Shown: piece by piece, positions 28,084 to 36,597 of the stretch
Layout of the letters: each line of letters opens with the position of its first letter
Numbering within the stretch: the stretch's first letter is position 1
Assembly (NCBI GenBank): GCA_963832715.1
Contig: CAWHVB010000007.1
Coordinates: 124,001-188,000 of the forward strand
Direction of reading: 5' to 3'
Length of the DNA: 64,000 nt
From: DATFVA01 sp963832715
GTDB lineage: Bacteria > Bacteroidota > Ignavibacteria > Ignavibacteriales > Ignavibacteriaceae
The notes under the pieces: model-generated
Told to the model about the DNA's origin: nothing
The model's input: only the letters and a program-made list of their open reading frames with translations
Database searches by the model: none
Translations under genes and position numbers: made by a program

Positions 28084-29211
28084 ATGCTGAGGAATTATCT
28101 TAAAATTTCATTCAGAGAAATTACCTGGATACGGATACTAATATTTGTCAAGGTTAACAAATATGCTGCCCGGTTATACAGGCTGACAAAGGAATGGTTT
28201 AATAATGAAGGCACTTCCGGTCTACGGATATCATACGCAGTTCAGGGAAAGCTTGTTTTTATTTTTTTGATATTAGTAAGCACACTTAATACAGCCCAAA
28301 TAAATGAAATTACTTCGAAAGATGTTACATTTAAAAGTAAAGATGCAAATATCAGCGCAACGGTTGCCTACCCAAATATAACTGGTAAACTTCCGGCCGC
28401 TGTTTTGGTTCATGGTTCAGGGAGCAGCACCAGGGATAATCCATGGACTACTGCCTACACGGAGGCGCTTTCAAAAAGAGGAATTATTGTTTTATATCCC
28501 GATAAAAGAGGCAGCGGAAAGTCCGGAGGAGATTGGAAAATAGCTTCTTTGTTTGATCTGGCGTCAGATGCTATTGCAGGAGTTGACTTTTTAAGAGAAC
28601 AACCTGAAGTAGATACAAGTCGAATAGCAGTTATTGGTTTTAGTCAGGGCGGGGATATAGTACCTATTGCTTCAGCTTTATCCTATAAGATTAAAATGGT
28701 AATAGATTTATCCGGATCTGTTATACCTCTTAAGGAACAAACGATTGATGAGATCACAAAAATGGGTGAGCGTGAAGGACTGAATAATGATCAGATGATT
28801 GAACTAAAAGAATTATATAGTCTGGCGGACCAATATGTTAATGACAGTACTAAGTGGGATGCCTATGCATCTTATTTGAATAATGAATTAAAAAAAGGAT
28901 TAGGCCGGTATGAATCGTTCAAGAATTTTCCGGTAGATAAGGATTATTGGGTGTGGGACTGGATGAAACTGGTCGGAGATACTGATCCGTTAATATACTG
29001 GAAGGAAACTAAAGTTCCCGTTCTTTTTATCTATGGCGGGAATGATACACAATTGGATATTTATAAGAGTATTAATCTGATTCACACTAATCTGGACCCA
29101 TTAAATAAAAATTATTCTATTCTTTATTTTGGTTTGAATGGACATTCGCTTTTTAGAGAGGACTGTAACGATTTTATTGCGGAGTGGATAAAAGACAACG
29201 GTGTTCATTAA
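28084..29211 (+). CDS. Chimera: permease N-terminal remnant fused in frame to a DLH/BAAT-type alpha/beta hydrolase
   Basis: 375 residues. Residues 1-12 (MLRNYLKISFRE) match the start of the array permeases. Residues 24-50 ('VNKYAARLYRLTKEWFNNEG') match residues 50-77 of permease copy 5. The first membrane helix between them is deleted, and the other ~750 permease residues are absent. Residue 55 onward is a complete hydrolase: hydrophobic segment 'KLVFIFLILVSTLNTAQ' that looks like its original signal peptide, 'VLVHGSGSS', 'YPDKRGSGKSGG', GFSQGG with Ser187, Asp321 in GGNDT, and His354 in NGHSLF. No ATG, GTG or TTG lies at the expected hydrolase start, so the permease start now serves the hydrolase. 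Export may be altered. Confidence 0.8.
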   Translation: MLRNYLKISFREITWIRILIFVKVNKYAARLYRLTKEWFNNEGTSGLRISYAVQGKLVFIFLILVSTLNTAQINEITSKDVTFKSKDANISATVAYPNITGKLPAAVLVHGSGSSTRDNPWTTAYTEALSKRGIIVLYPDKRGSGKSGGDWKIASLFDLASDAIAGVDFLREQPEVDTSRIAVIGFSQGGDIVPIASALSYKIKMVIDLSGSVIPLKEQTIDEITKMGEREGLNNDQMIELKELYSLADQYVNDSTKWDAYASYLNNELKKGLGRYESFKNFPVDKDYWVWDWMKLVGDTDPLIYWKETKVPVLFIYGGNDTQLDIYKSINLIHTNLDPLNKNYSILYFGLNGHSLFREDCNDFIAEWIKDNGVH

Positions 29212-29300
29212 AATTCCTGGTAAATAGAATTGCGGAAGTGTACCGTCAGAGTTAAAAATAATTAAAATATATTCATATCAATTGGGAAAATGGAGTTATT

Positions 29301-31712
29301 ATGTTTAAAAGTTATCTGATAACATCATTGAGGAATCTTCGTAAGAATAAGATTTTCTCTTTTGTAAATATCTCCGGCCTTGCAATAGGGGTGGCTTGTT
29401 TCATATTGATAGGAATGTTTGTTGCTGATGAATTAACCTATGATACTTATAATACAAATGCCGACAGAATTTTCAGGGTAAATGCTCATTACAAAGTGGG
29501 CGGGAACAGGTTTAACCTTGCAAATTCGCCTGTGCCTTTGGCAGGAGTACTTGCGTCTGAATATCCCGAAATTGAAAAAACAGTTCGGATACTGAAGGCT
29601 GCTTATATTTATGTTAAAAAAGATGAGGAATATATAAAAGAAGATAAATTCTTTTATGCTGATTCCTCTATGTTCGACATATTCACAATAAATTTTTTGC
29701 GGGGGAATCCACGAACTGCACTAATGCAGCCTAATTCTGTAGTCATAACTACTAAAACGGCTCAGAAATATTATGCTTCCGATGATCCCCTTGGAAAACG
29801 GCTTACACTTTCAAATGGACAGGACTACATCATCACGGGTGTAGTTGAACCGGTACCTGGAAATTCACACTTCGAATTTGATTTCATTGCCTCGTATAGT
29901 ACCCTTCCGGAAAACAAAGAAACAAATTGGTTCGGCTCTTTTGCACATACATATGTGCTGACACGTCCGGGTGTAACTGCTAAGCAGCTGAACGATAAAA
30001 TATATTCAGTAACTGAAAAACATATCGGCCCGATCGTCCAGGCCGCTTTCGGTTTGAGCTATAAGGAATTCCTTGATAAGGGGAATGACTTTTCTTTTGT
30101 ATTTGTTCCTCTAACAAAGATCCATCTTTATTCGAATGTATTTAATGAATTTAAGGATACAGGGAGTATCAGCACGGTCTATCTTTTTTCAGCCATAGCA
30201 ATATTTATCTTAATCATTGCATGCATAAACTTCATCAACCTTTCAACAGCTAAATCCTCTAAAAGAGCAAATGAAATAGGAGTAAGAAAAGTACTGGGTT
30301 CAAAAAAAGGTCAGCTTATACAACAGTTTCTGACTGAATCCATTCTGCTCTGCTTCATAGCGGTACTTCTCGCAGTAATGATAGTAGAATATTCCCTCCC
30401 TGCATTCAACGAACTAACAAATAAACATATGTCATTGAGCATTGGAAATTTTTATGCAGTGCCGGCCTTTTTGATATTCACTATCCTGATAGGAATTGCA
30501 GCCGGCTTGTACCCCGCTCTGCTCCTGTCTTCTTTTAAGCCTGTTTCAGTTCTGAAATCAAAGGCATCGGGCAGTAAAACCGGCAGTATGCTCCGCAAGG
30601 GCCTTGTAGTATTCCAGTTTGCGGCTTCCATTATCCTTTTCATCGGTACATTTGTTATTTATAACCAGATGCAGTACATCAAAAATAAAAACCTCGGTTT
30701 TGATAAAGACCAGGTCCTGGTTGTAAAGAATATCAGCGATCTTGGAAAACAGCAGTTCGCATTTGCCAATACGGTAAGAGAGAATTCAAACATAGCAGAT
30801 GCTTCATTATCGCAGGGACTCCCCGATCACGATCTTTCCGCGAATATTTTCAGGAAGGAGGGGGCGTCAGACGAGAATGAAACTCTGATTCTTATCCCGG
30901 TAGATTATAATTTTCTGAATACCTATAAAATGAAAATGAAGGAAGGAAGATTCTTCAGCAGAGATATTATCACTGATTCTTCCGCAATAATATTAAATGA
31001 AGCTGCAGTAAAGAAATTAAATTTCACCGATCCATTGAATTCAAGACTTTTGCATAATCTCGACGGAGGGAAGACAGCCAGTTTCAATGTTATCGGTGTA
31101 GTAAAAGATTTCCATCTGCAGTCGTTAAAGGATGAAATCCGGCCTGCAGCATTTGTTCTGCTCAATGAGCCCGAAGCTGAGTTTCTCTCTGTTAAACTGT
31201 ATTCGCGCGATATCAGCGAAACAATCAAATATCTTTCAGCAGAATGGAAAAAATTCGGGCAGGCCAAACCAATGGAATATTCTTTTTTTGATGAATACTT
31301 TGCAGAGGCGTATCAGTCGGAAATTCAGTCTGAAAAAGTATTTACAATTTTTGCGATGTTGGCTATAGTTATAGCTTGTCTCGGTCTTTTTGGGCTGGCG
31401 GCTTTTACAGCGGAGCAAAGGACAAAGGAAATAGGAATAAGGAAAGTTCTGGGGGCAAGCATCACAGATATTGTCACCATGCTTTCGAAGGAATTTTTAT
31501 TTCTGGTTGCAATCGCTAACCTCGCAGCCTGGCCGGCAGCATACTTTATTATGAAGAACTGGCTGAGCGACTTTGCCTATAAAACTGAACTTGGAGTTAA
31601 TATATTTCTGCTTGCCGGAATAACAGTGCTCGCCATTGCCTTATTGACCGTATCGTACCAGGCTGTTAAATCGGCTGTTGCAAACCCTGTAAAATCGCTT
31701 AAGTATGAATAA
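29301..31712 (+). CDS. FtsX/MacB-type ABC permease, array copy 6
   Basis: 803 residues with both repeats complete and coupling motifs 'NEIGVRKVLGS' and 'KEIGIRKVLGA'. It is separated from copy 5 by the propeller and hydrolase genes and is the last gene of the array. GGAG lies six bases before the ATG. The 89-base gap upstream contains no exact -24/-12 promoter: GG and GC at 29219 and 29232 are 13 apart, not 12. Transcription probably continues from upstream. Confidence 0.93.
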   Translation: MFKSYLITSLRNLRKNKIFSFVNISGLAIGVACFILIGMFVADELTYDTYNTNADRIFRVNAHYKVGGNRFNLANSPVPLAGVLASEYPEIEKTVRILKAAYIYVKKDEEYIKEDKFFYADSSMFDIFTINFLRGNPRTALMQPNSVVITTKTAQKYYASDDPLGKRLTLSNGQDYIITGVVEPVPGNSHFEFDFIASYSTLPENKETNWFGSFAHTYVLTRPGVTAKQLNDKIYSVTEKHIGPIVQAAFGLSYKEFLDKGNDFSFVFVPLTKIHLYSNVFNEFKDTGSISTVYLFSAIAIFILIIACINFINLSTAKSSKRANEIGVRKVLGSKKGQLIQQFLTESILLCFIAVLLAVMIVEYSLPAFNELTNKHMSLSIGNFYAVPAFLIFTILIGIAAGLYPALLLSSFKPVSVLKSKASGSKTGSMLRKGLVVFQFAASIILFIGTFVIYNQMQYIKNKNLGFDKDQVLVVKNISDLGKQQFAFANTVRENSNIADASLSQGLPDHDLSANIFRKEGASDENETLILIPVDYNFLNTYKMKMKEGRFFSRDIITDSSAIILNEAAVKKLNFTDPLNSRLLHNLDGGKTASFNVIGVVKDFHLQSLKDEIRPAAFVLLNEPEAEFLSVKLYSRDISETIKYLSAEWKKFGQAKPMEYSFFDEYFAEAYQSEIQSEKVFTIFAMLAIVIACLGLFGLAAFTAEQRTKEIGIRKVLGASITDIVTMLSKEFLFLVAIANLAAWPAAYFIMKNWLSDFAYKTELGVNIFLLAGITVLAIALLTVSYQAVKSAVANPVKSLKYE

Positions 31713-31755
31713 GTGGATAAGAAGACGAATTTACTGATTACCGCATTTAAGAAGA

Positions 31756-31774
31756 TCAGTGTAAAATGCACTGA
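31756..31774 (+). terminator. Possible weak terminator after the transporter array
   Basis: Inverted repeat TCAGTG (31756-31761) / CACTGA (31769-31774) with a 7-base loop, then AT-rich sequence including 'AAATTTT'. It lies between the convergent permease copy 6 and aldo/keto reductase genes. The stem is only six base pairs and the T-run is short, so the call is tentative. Confidence 0.3.
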
Positions 31775-31819
31775 CTGATAAATTTTCAATTACCGGTTAC
31801 TTATAGCTAATTATGCGGT

Positions 31820-32806
31820 CTACGGATAACTTACTCCGGTAACAGCGTGAGGTACATACTTTTCCTCAAGCCTCCTGACTTCCTCATCGGAGAGTTTAAT
31901 TGATACCGAAGCCACTGCATCTTCAAGATGCTTCATTTTTGTTGTCCCTACAATCGGGGAAGTTACCGCCGGTCTGGAAAGAAGCCATGCAAGTGATAAC
32001 TGTGCCTGTGATATACCTCTTTCTTTAGAAATTTGAGTTACTACATCGACAACCTTTTTGTCTTCGTCTTCGGTTTTTTCATACAGTGTTTTACCGTATT
32101 CATCTGTTTTTGCACGCTCAGTATCCGACTGTTTCGGCCAGGGACGTGCGAGGTGTCCTCTCGCAAGGGGACTCCATGGAATAACACCTACTCCCTCCTC
32201 AAGACAAAGCGGCAGCATCTCCCTTTCTTCTTCCCGGTAAAGCAGATTATAATACGGCTGCATTGAAACAAATCTTGTCCATCCGTTCATATCAGCCATG
32301 TAAAGCGCTTTGGCAAATTGCCATGCAAACATCGATGATGCACCTATGTACCTCACCTTTCCCGATTTTACGACATCATGGAGTGCCTCAAGTGTCTCTC
32401 CTATGGGAGTGGTATAATCCCAGCGATGTATCTGGTACAGATCTACATAATCAGTATTAAGGCGTTTGAGGCTGTTGTCAATTTCGGTAAATATTTGTTT
32501 ACGGGAGAGTCCCTTGCTGTTGACATCCTTCCTCATCGGGAAGAATAGTTTAGTTGCGATAACAACTTCTTCGCGCTTTGCAAAATCGGCTAATGCCCTG
32601 CCTGTTATTTCTTCGCTTATTCCTCCTGCATACATATTCGCGGTATCGAAAAAGTTGATCCCCTCTTCAATAGCTTTTTTGATAATCGGCCTGCTCTGAT
32701 CTTCATCAAGCATCCATTTTCTCGACTGCGGACTTCCGAAGCTCATACAGCCCAGGCATATACTCGATACTTTTAGACCAGTTTTACCTAAATTCTTATA
32801 ATTCAT
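31820..32806 (-). CDS. Aldo/keto reductase
   Basis: 328 residues, cytoplasmic NADPH-dependent oxidoreductase with a TIM-barrel fold. Catalytic tetrad Asp54, Tyr59, Lys86 and His127 ('FFDTANMYAGG', 'VIATKLFF', 'LYQIHRWDY') is complete. 'GTTKMKHLEDAV' near residue 285 is the NADP-phosphate-binding region. It belongs to the YajO/Tas-like general stress group; no specific substrate can be given. It is a single gene, convergent with the transporter array. Confidence 0.93.
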   Translation of the reverse strand: MNYKNLGKTGLKVSSICLGCMSFGSPQSRKWMLDEDQSRPIIKKAIEEGINFFDTANMYAGGISEEITGRALADFAKREEVVIATKLFFPMRKDVNSKGLSRKQIFTEIDNSLKRLNTDYVDLYQIHRWDYTTPIGETLEALHDVVKSGKVRYIGASSMFAWQFAKALYMADMNGWTRFVSMQPYYNLLYREEEREMLPLCLEEGVGVIPWSPLARGHLARPWPKQSDTERAKTDEYGKTLYEKTEDEDKKVVDVVTQISKERGISQAQLSLAWLLSRPAVTSPIVGTTKMKHLEDAVASVSIKLSDEEVRRLEEKYVPHAVTGVSYP

Positions 32807-32895
32807 CTTATGTCCATTATTGTTTTATCTCAGTAAAGATACCCCATTTTTATTAGTTGTCAGTTGATATAAATCTAATTAATAATAACCTCCCG

Positions 32896-32917
32896 GGCCG
32901 GAGGATCAACTCCGGCC
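32896..32917 (-). terminator. Hairpin downstream of the FG-GAP gene
   Basis: Perfect 8-base-pair GC-rich stem GGCCGGAG (32896-32903) / CTCCGGCC (32910-32917) with loop GATCAA. It sits 21 bases after the stop of the minus-strand FG-GAP/T9SS gene and before AT-rich sequence. There is no pure T-run, so it may be a terminator or an mRNA 3'-end stabiliser. Confidence 0.5.
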
Positions 32918-32937
32918 GTGAAGGTCAATCTCAAATG

Positions 32938-33480
32938 CTACTTCAGAAGAATAAATTTTCTGACCGACACATTGTCTCCCGATTCCAGTTTATAGAAATA
33001 AACTCCGCTTGTGATATTGGAGCCGCCTGCAGAGCTATTGAATACTACTTCATGCTCCCCTGCCCTGGTAAAGCCGTTGATCAGTTCAGCTACTTCCTGT
33101 CCGAGTGTATTATACACTTTCAGACTAACAAACCCATCCTGCGGGATGCTGTATTTTATAATCGTCGAAGGATTAAAGGGGTTTGGATAATTCTGACTTA
33201 GAGAAAACTGGAGTGGAGCGTTTACTCTTGCCTCAGCTATCTTCGAGAACGTGAATGATCCGTTATAATCAAATTGCTTCAGACGGTATGAATAAATACC
33301 CGCCGGCATATCATCATCGATAAAAGAATATTCCTGGGGCTGTGTTGTGGTTCCTTTTCCTTCAACATACCCGGCTTTGGTCCATTTGCCGGGATCCGCC
33401 TGGCTGCTTCTCTGAATTTCAAATCCCTTATTGTTCGTTTCAGTGGCAGTTGACCAGGTTAAACTAACGCCTGTTCTGTG
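32938..33480 (-). CDS. C-terminal part of the FG-GAP protein with T9SS type A sorting domain (frameshifted)
   Basis: Read in its own frame, this segment continues the FG-GAP gene without loss: 'GVSLTWSTATETNNKGFEIQ' follows directly the 'PVELTSFTAEGSQN' seen in the upstream frame. It then gives 'GIYSYRLKQFDYNG' and a full T9SS sorting domain with 'LSQNYPNPFNPSTIIKYSIP', 'VYNTLGQEVAEL', 'SGVYFYKLESG' and 'RKFILLK' at the end. The domain directs export through the type IX system and is removed or attached at the surface. A naive start would be at 33309. One base must be added or removed near 33467-33480 to join the two frames. Confidence 0.85.
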   Translation of the reverse strand, partial: HRTGVSLTWSTATETNNKGFEIQRSSQADPGKWTKAGYVEGKGTTTQPQEYSFIDDDMPAGIYSYRLKQFDYNGSFTFSKIAEARVNAPLQFSLSQNYPNPFNPSTIIKYSIPQDGFVSLKVYNTLGQEVAELINGFTRAGEHEVVFNSSAGGSNITSGVYFYKLESGDNVSVRKFILLK

Positions 33481-35221
33481 AACCTTCTGCTGTAAAGCTT
33501 GTCAGCTCAACAGGAATAACTGCGAACAGATTTTTATAGAAAGTGAAATTACCGTCATACTCACCTAGGATCATATCAATTCTACCGTCGCCGTCAAGAT
33601 CAGCAAAGCCCGGATGAGCAGATTGTTTTACACTCACTCCGGATGTTAAAGTATTATTAGAAGTCCATACGGGATTGTAGCGATCTCCTGTATTTTCATA
33701 ATAATTAACACTTCCGCTTAACCTCCCTATAAATAAATCATAGTCACCGTCATTATCTATATCCGCAAATGCAGGCCGGCAGTAACTCGGAAAGCTGATA
33801 GAAGAGAAGAGTGTTGTATTCTGTGAAAAAGAATTATTGCCGTCATTTAAATAAAACTTCGTATTACCCGCATCCTCTGAACCAACAAGAAGGTCGAGAT
33901 CATTATCTCCGTCTATATCCGCAAAAGCCGGAATGCTCTGATAGTTCACGCTGACATTAGAAAACATTGTTGTATTTTCAGTAAAAGTACCATTATTGTT
34001 AATGTACAATTTTATTCCCCCGCTCGAATATCCTGAAACGATGTCATAGTCGTTATCATTATCTATGTCTATGAAAACAGGCGAACACCTGAAACCCGGA
34101 TCAATGCCGCTGAAAATTACAGATGCCGTATCGAAATCCGGGGCAAGGCTGCTGCCATTGTTCTTTGCGTATAAAAGTCCGTCGTAGGGAGAACCTGAAA
34201 GCATATCGAAATCACCGTCGCCATCATAATCGGCAAATGAAACTGTTGAAGAACCGCTTGATTTAATTACCCTGAAATATGCCGGGTTATATTGATACTG
34301 GGGATTTGAGATGGTTCCTGTATTTTCATAAAAGAACAGGTCGCCGTTATCTGTACCGTAAATAAGATCAGCGTCATTATCTCCGTCAAGATCGCAGAAT
34401 GTCGGATCTTTCCAGTAGTTAGTTGTTTCAACAACGGAAAAAATTGAATTGTCTGAGGTCCAGACAGGAACTTCAGGAGTGCCTGTATTTTTATAATAAT
34501 ATACCGCTGCACCGTCCCTGCCCATCAATAAATCATAATCGTTATCATTATCGAGGTCAGCAAAAGAGGGGTAAGCATTCAACCCGACATCCGGAATGCC
34601 GGCAACAAGGTCATCATCTCTCTGGAACGATGGAGCAGAGGCAGTTCCAATATTCCGGAAGCCCATACTGATTCCGGGATCAGGACCGCCTAGCAGTGAT
34701 TCACCAATTCCGACTACCATATCAAGGTCACCGTCATTATCGAGATCGACGAAAGCCTGCCTCGCATCCGTTCCAATGTCTGCGTTTGCGGCTGCAAATA
34801 GAGTGGTATTAACATCATCCCAGGAAGGGTTCGATGGAGTTCCGATATTTTCATAATATAAAATCCCGTTATAGCCGCCGATAGTCAGATCAAGATCACC
34901 ATCACCATCAAGATCGCAGACAGCAGGATAATAGGAATTCGTATATTGATAACCGCCGGCATAAATAGATGAAAACATTGAAGCATCTTTATGAAAGACG
35001 GGTGAATTGTTAGTACCGGTGTTTTCAAAGTATTCAATCTCGAGTCCTGAACTTCCCAGTATAAGATCAAAATCGCCGTCATTATCAAGATCGCCGAATA
35101 CCGGAGCTGTGAAAGACTGAAGTGTTACACCGCCGGGAGTAAATACTGAATCTATTTTTTCCCAATTCTGCGGATAAACCACAGCAGTTAAAAATATAAA
35201 AAGTAGTAGAAAATTTTTCAT
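33464..35221 (-). CDS. Secreted FG-GAP/VCBS-repeat protein (5' part of a frameshifted T9SS cargo gene)
   Basis: 585 residues. The signal peptide (FLLLFIFLTAVVYPQ) is followed by about ten repeats of the FG-GAP/VCBS type, each with a calcium-loop-like 'DLDNDGDFDLILG' or 'DIDGDNDLDLLVG' core and 'YYENTGT' spacer. Such repeats build a seven-bladed integrin-like propeller or a string of calcium sites on the cell surface. The frame ends at 33464 in 'SQNRR', just where the Fn3-like linker and T9SS sorting domain continue in another frame. The intact product would be about 760 residues. A strong GAGGAG site precedes the ATG at 35221. Ligand unknown. Confidence 0.9.
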   Translation of the reverse strand: MKNFLLLFIFLTAVVYPQNWEKIDSVFTPGGVTLQSFTAPVFGDLDNDGDFDLILGSSGLEIEYFENTGTNNSPVFHKDASMFSSIYAGGYQYTNSYYPAVCDLDGDGDLDLTIGGYNGILYYENIGTPSNPSWDDVNTTLFAAANADIGTDARQAFVDLDNDGDLDMVVGIGESLLGGPDPGISMGFRNIGTASAPSFQRDDDLVAGIPDVGLNAYPSFADLDNDNDYDLLMGRDGAAVYYYKNTGTPEVPVWTSDNSIFSVVETTNYWKDPTFCDLDGDNDADLIYGTDNGDLFFYENTGTISNPQYQYNPAYFRVIKSSGSSTVSFADYDGDGDFDMLSGSPYDGLLYAKNNGSSLAPDFDTASVIFSGIDPGFRCSPVFIDIDNDNDYDIVSGYSSGGIKLYINNNGTFTENTTMFSNVSVNYQSIPAFADIDGDNDLDLLVGSEDAGNTKFYLNDGNNSFSQNTTLFSSISFPSYCRPAFADIDNDGDYDLFIGRLSGSVNYYENTGDRYNPVWTSNNTLTSGVSVKQSAHPGFADLDGDGRIDMILGEYDGNFTFYKNLFAVIPVELTSFTAEGSQNRR

Positions 35222-35488
35222 GGTTTCTCCTCTGTCTGTAGTTGATTAAGTGATTAAAGGAAATGTCATCAACTTGTCCCTCTTTTAAGTTTTCTTTTTA
35301 CAGGATGTCAATCCTTTAGTTAAAATTTCTTTACTTGCTAAAAATAAACATAATCCAGCTTAAATAAACTCAAAATTAGTGAGTGCATAAAAAGAAGATC
35401 ACGCTGGAAATAAAGAATATAAACTTTTATTTTTTATCTTTACTAAGAATTGAATTTATGAACATTAACCAGAGAAGGATTATTATTA

Positions 35489-35827
35489 ATGTCCCCTAAA
35501 CAAATAAAGATAAAGGAAAAAAGTAAGTTATATATTAAATGGAATGACGACTCTGAAAGCGAGATAGGACTTAAATACCTGCGTGATGAATGTCCCTGCG
35601 CCTCATGCAAAGGTGAAACAGTATTAATGAAAACATACAGGCCGGCAAAGAAAGCTGTTCATCCTGATATGTATAAGGTAGCCGACATTAAACAGGTTGG
35701 AGGATATGCTGTTCAGATTACCTGGAAGGACGGACATAATACCGGAATTTATACATGGGCAAACTTAAAGCAGCTTGCTGAAGATGAGGAAAGCGGCAGA
35801 AGTCAAAATTATAATAAACTTATATGA
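35489..35827 (+). CDS. DUF971 domain protein
   Basis: 112 residues, soluble. Shows the DUF971 (GBBH-like N-terminal) pattern: 'LYIKWNDDSESEIGLKYLRDECPCASC', then 'GGYAVQITWKDGHNTGIYTWANL'. The paired Cys in 'CPCASC' may bind metal, as in the related gamma-butyrobetaine hydroxylase N-terminal domain. The family often lies beside Mrp/ApbC-type iron-sulfur genes, but none is here. Its stop overlaps the start of the methyltransferase gene (ATGA at 35824-35827), so the two are translationally coupled. GAAGGA lies upstream of the ATG. Confidence 0.88.
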   Translation: MSPKQIKIKEKSKLYIKWNDDSESEIGLKYLRDECPCASCKGETVLMKTYRPAKKAVHPDMYKVADIKQVGGYAVQITWKDGHNTGIYTWANLKQLAEDEESGRSQNYNKLI

Positions 35828-36576
35828 TAACCCGGGCAGAGATTAAATACTATTCCACACTTCTTCAGAAGAAGTATAGGCAGAAGGAGAAAAAGTTTAC
35901 CGCTGAAGGAGATAAGCTTGTTGCGGAGGGGATTGAAAGCGGGTTAGTACCGGAGGTGATACTAACAACGACATCATTCTTTGAAGCACAGAAAGTTTTT
36001 TTTAATTCACTGAAGAGCTTCAGGATTGAACAGATTACGGCTGCCGAGCTCAGAAAGCTGACTGATACAAAAACTCCCCAGGAAGTAATCGCTGTCTTTC
36101 CATTTATCAGTAATCGTTCAGAATTAAAGAAGTTAAACCGGCCTTTATTAGTTTACCTCGATAACATTGCCGATCCAGGGAATACCGGTACAATTCTGAG
36201 GAACTGCGACTGGTTCGGGATCAGGGATGTTCTCATAAGCAGAGGGTCCGTTGAACTTTACAATCCTAAGGTAATCCGGTCGGCGATGGGATCAGTTTTT
36301 CATCTGAACATTTTTGAGGATATTGGAATAAACCACCTGGAGGAGCTTAAGAAGAAGGGTTACAGTATTATTTGTTCCGATCTGATAGGTGAGGATGTTT
36401 ACGATTTTGATCCTCCTGAAAAATATATATTAGTGTTTTCAAACGAAGCCCATGGTCCCGGTAATAATGTAAGGGAGTTATCGGATCACATTGTTTCTAT
36501 AAAGAAAAAAGGGAAAGCCGAGTCACTTAATGTGGCCTCGGCTTCCGCTGTAATTCTAAGTCTGCTTACGAGGTAA
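35824..36576 (+). CDS. SpoU/TrmH-family RNA 2'-O-methyltransferase
   Basis: 250 residues. N-terminal substrate-binding domain (~1-95) is followed by the SPOUT knot fold: motif 1 'NIADPGNTGTILRNCDWFG' (~113-131), motif 2 'ILVFSNEAHGP', and motif 3 'AESLNVASASAVIL'. These are the S-adenosylmethionine knot and catalytic residues of TrmH/RlmB/TsnR enzymes. The two-domain arrangement fits an rRNA methyltransferase such as RlmB, but the target nucleotide cannot be read. It overlaps the DUF971 gene by four bases. Confidence 0.93.
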   Translation: MITRAEIKYYSTLLQKKYRQKEKKFTAEGDKLVAEGIESGLVPEVILTTTSFFEAQKVFFNSLKSFRIEQITAAELRKLTDTKTPQEVIAVFPFISNRSELKKLNRPLLVYLDNIADPGNTGTILRNCDWFGIRDVLISRGSVELYNPKVIRSAMGSVFHLNIFEDIGINHLEELKKKGYSIICSDLIGEDVYDFDPPEKYILVFSNEAHGPGNNVRELSDHIVSIKKKGKAESLNVASASAVILSLLTR

Positions 36577-36597
36577 TTACCTGTAATGACAGTTATA

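Noticed and set aside
29219..29233. Possible second sigma-54 promoter upstream of permease copy 6
   Set aside because: GG and GC are 13 bases apart instead of 12; this spacing is not tolerated by sigma-54 holoenzyme.
12536..31712. Array of repeats as possible mobile element or recent tandem duplication
   Set aside because: The permease copies are diverged along their whole length at protein level, with no flanking direct repeats or transposase; the array is old.
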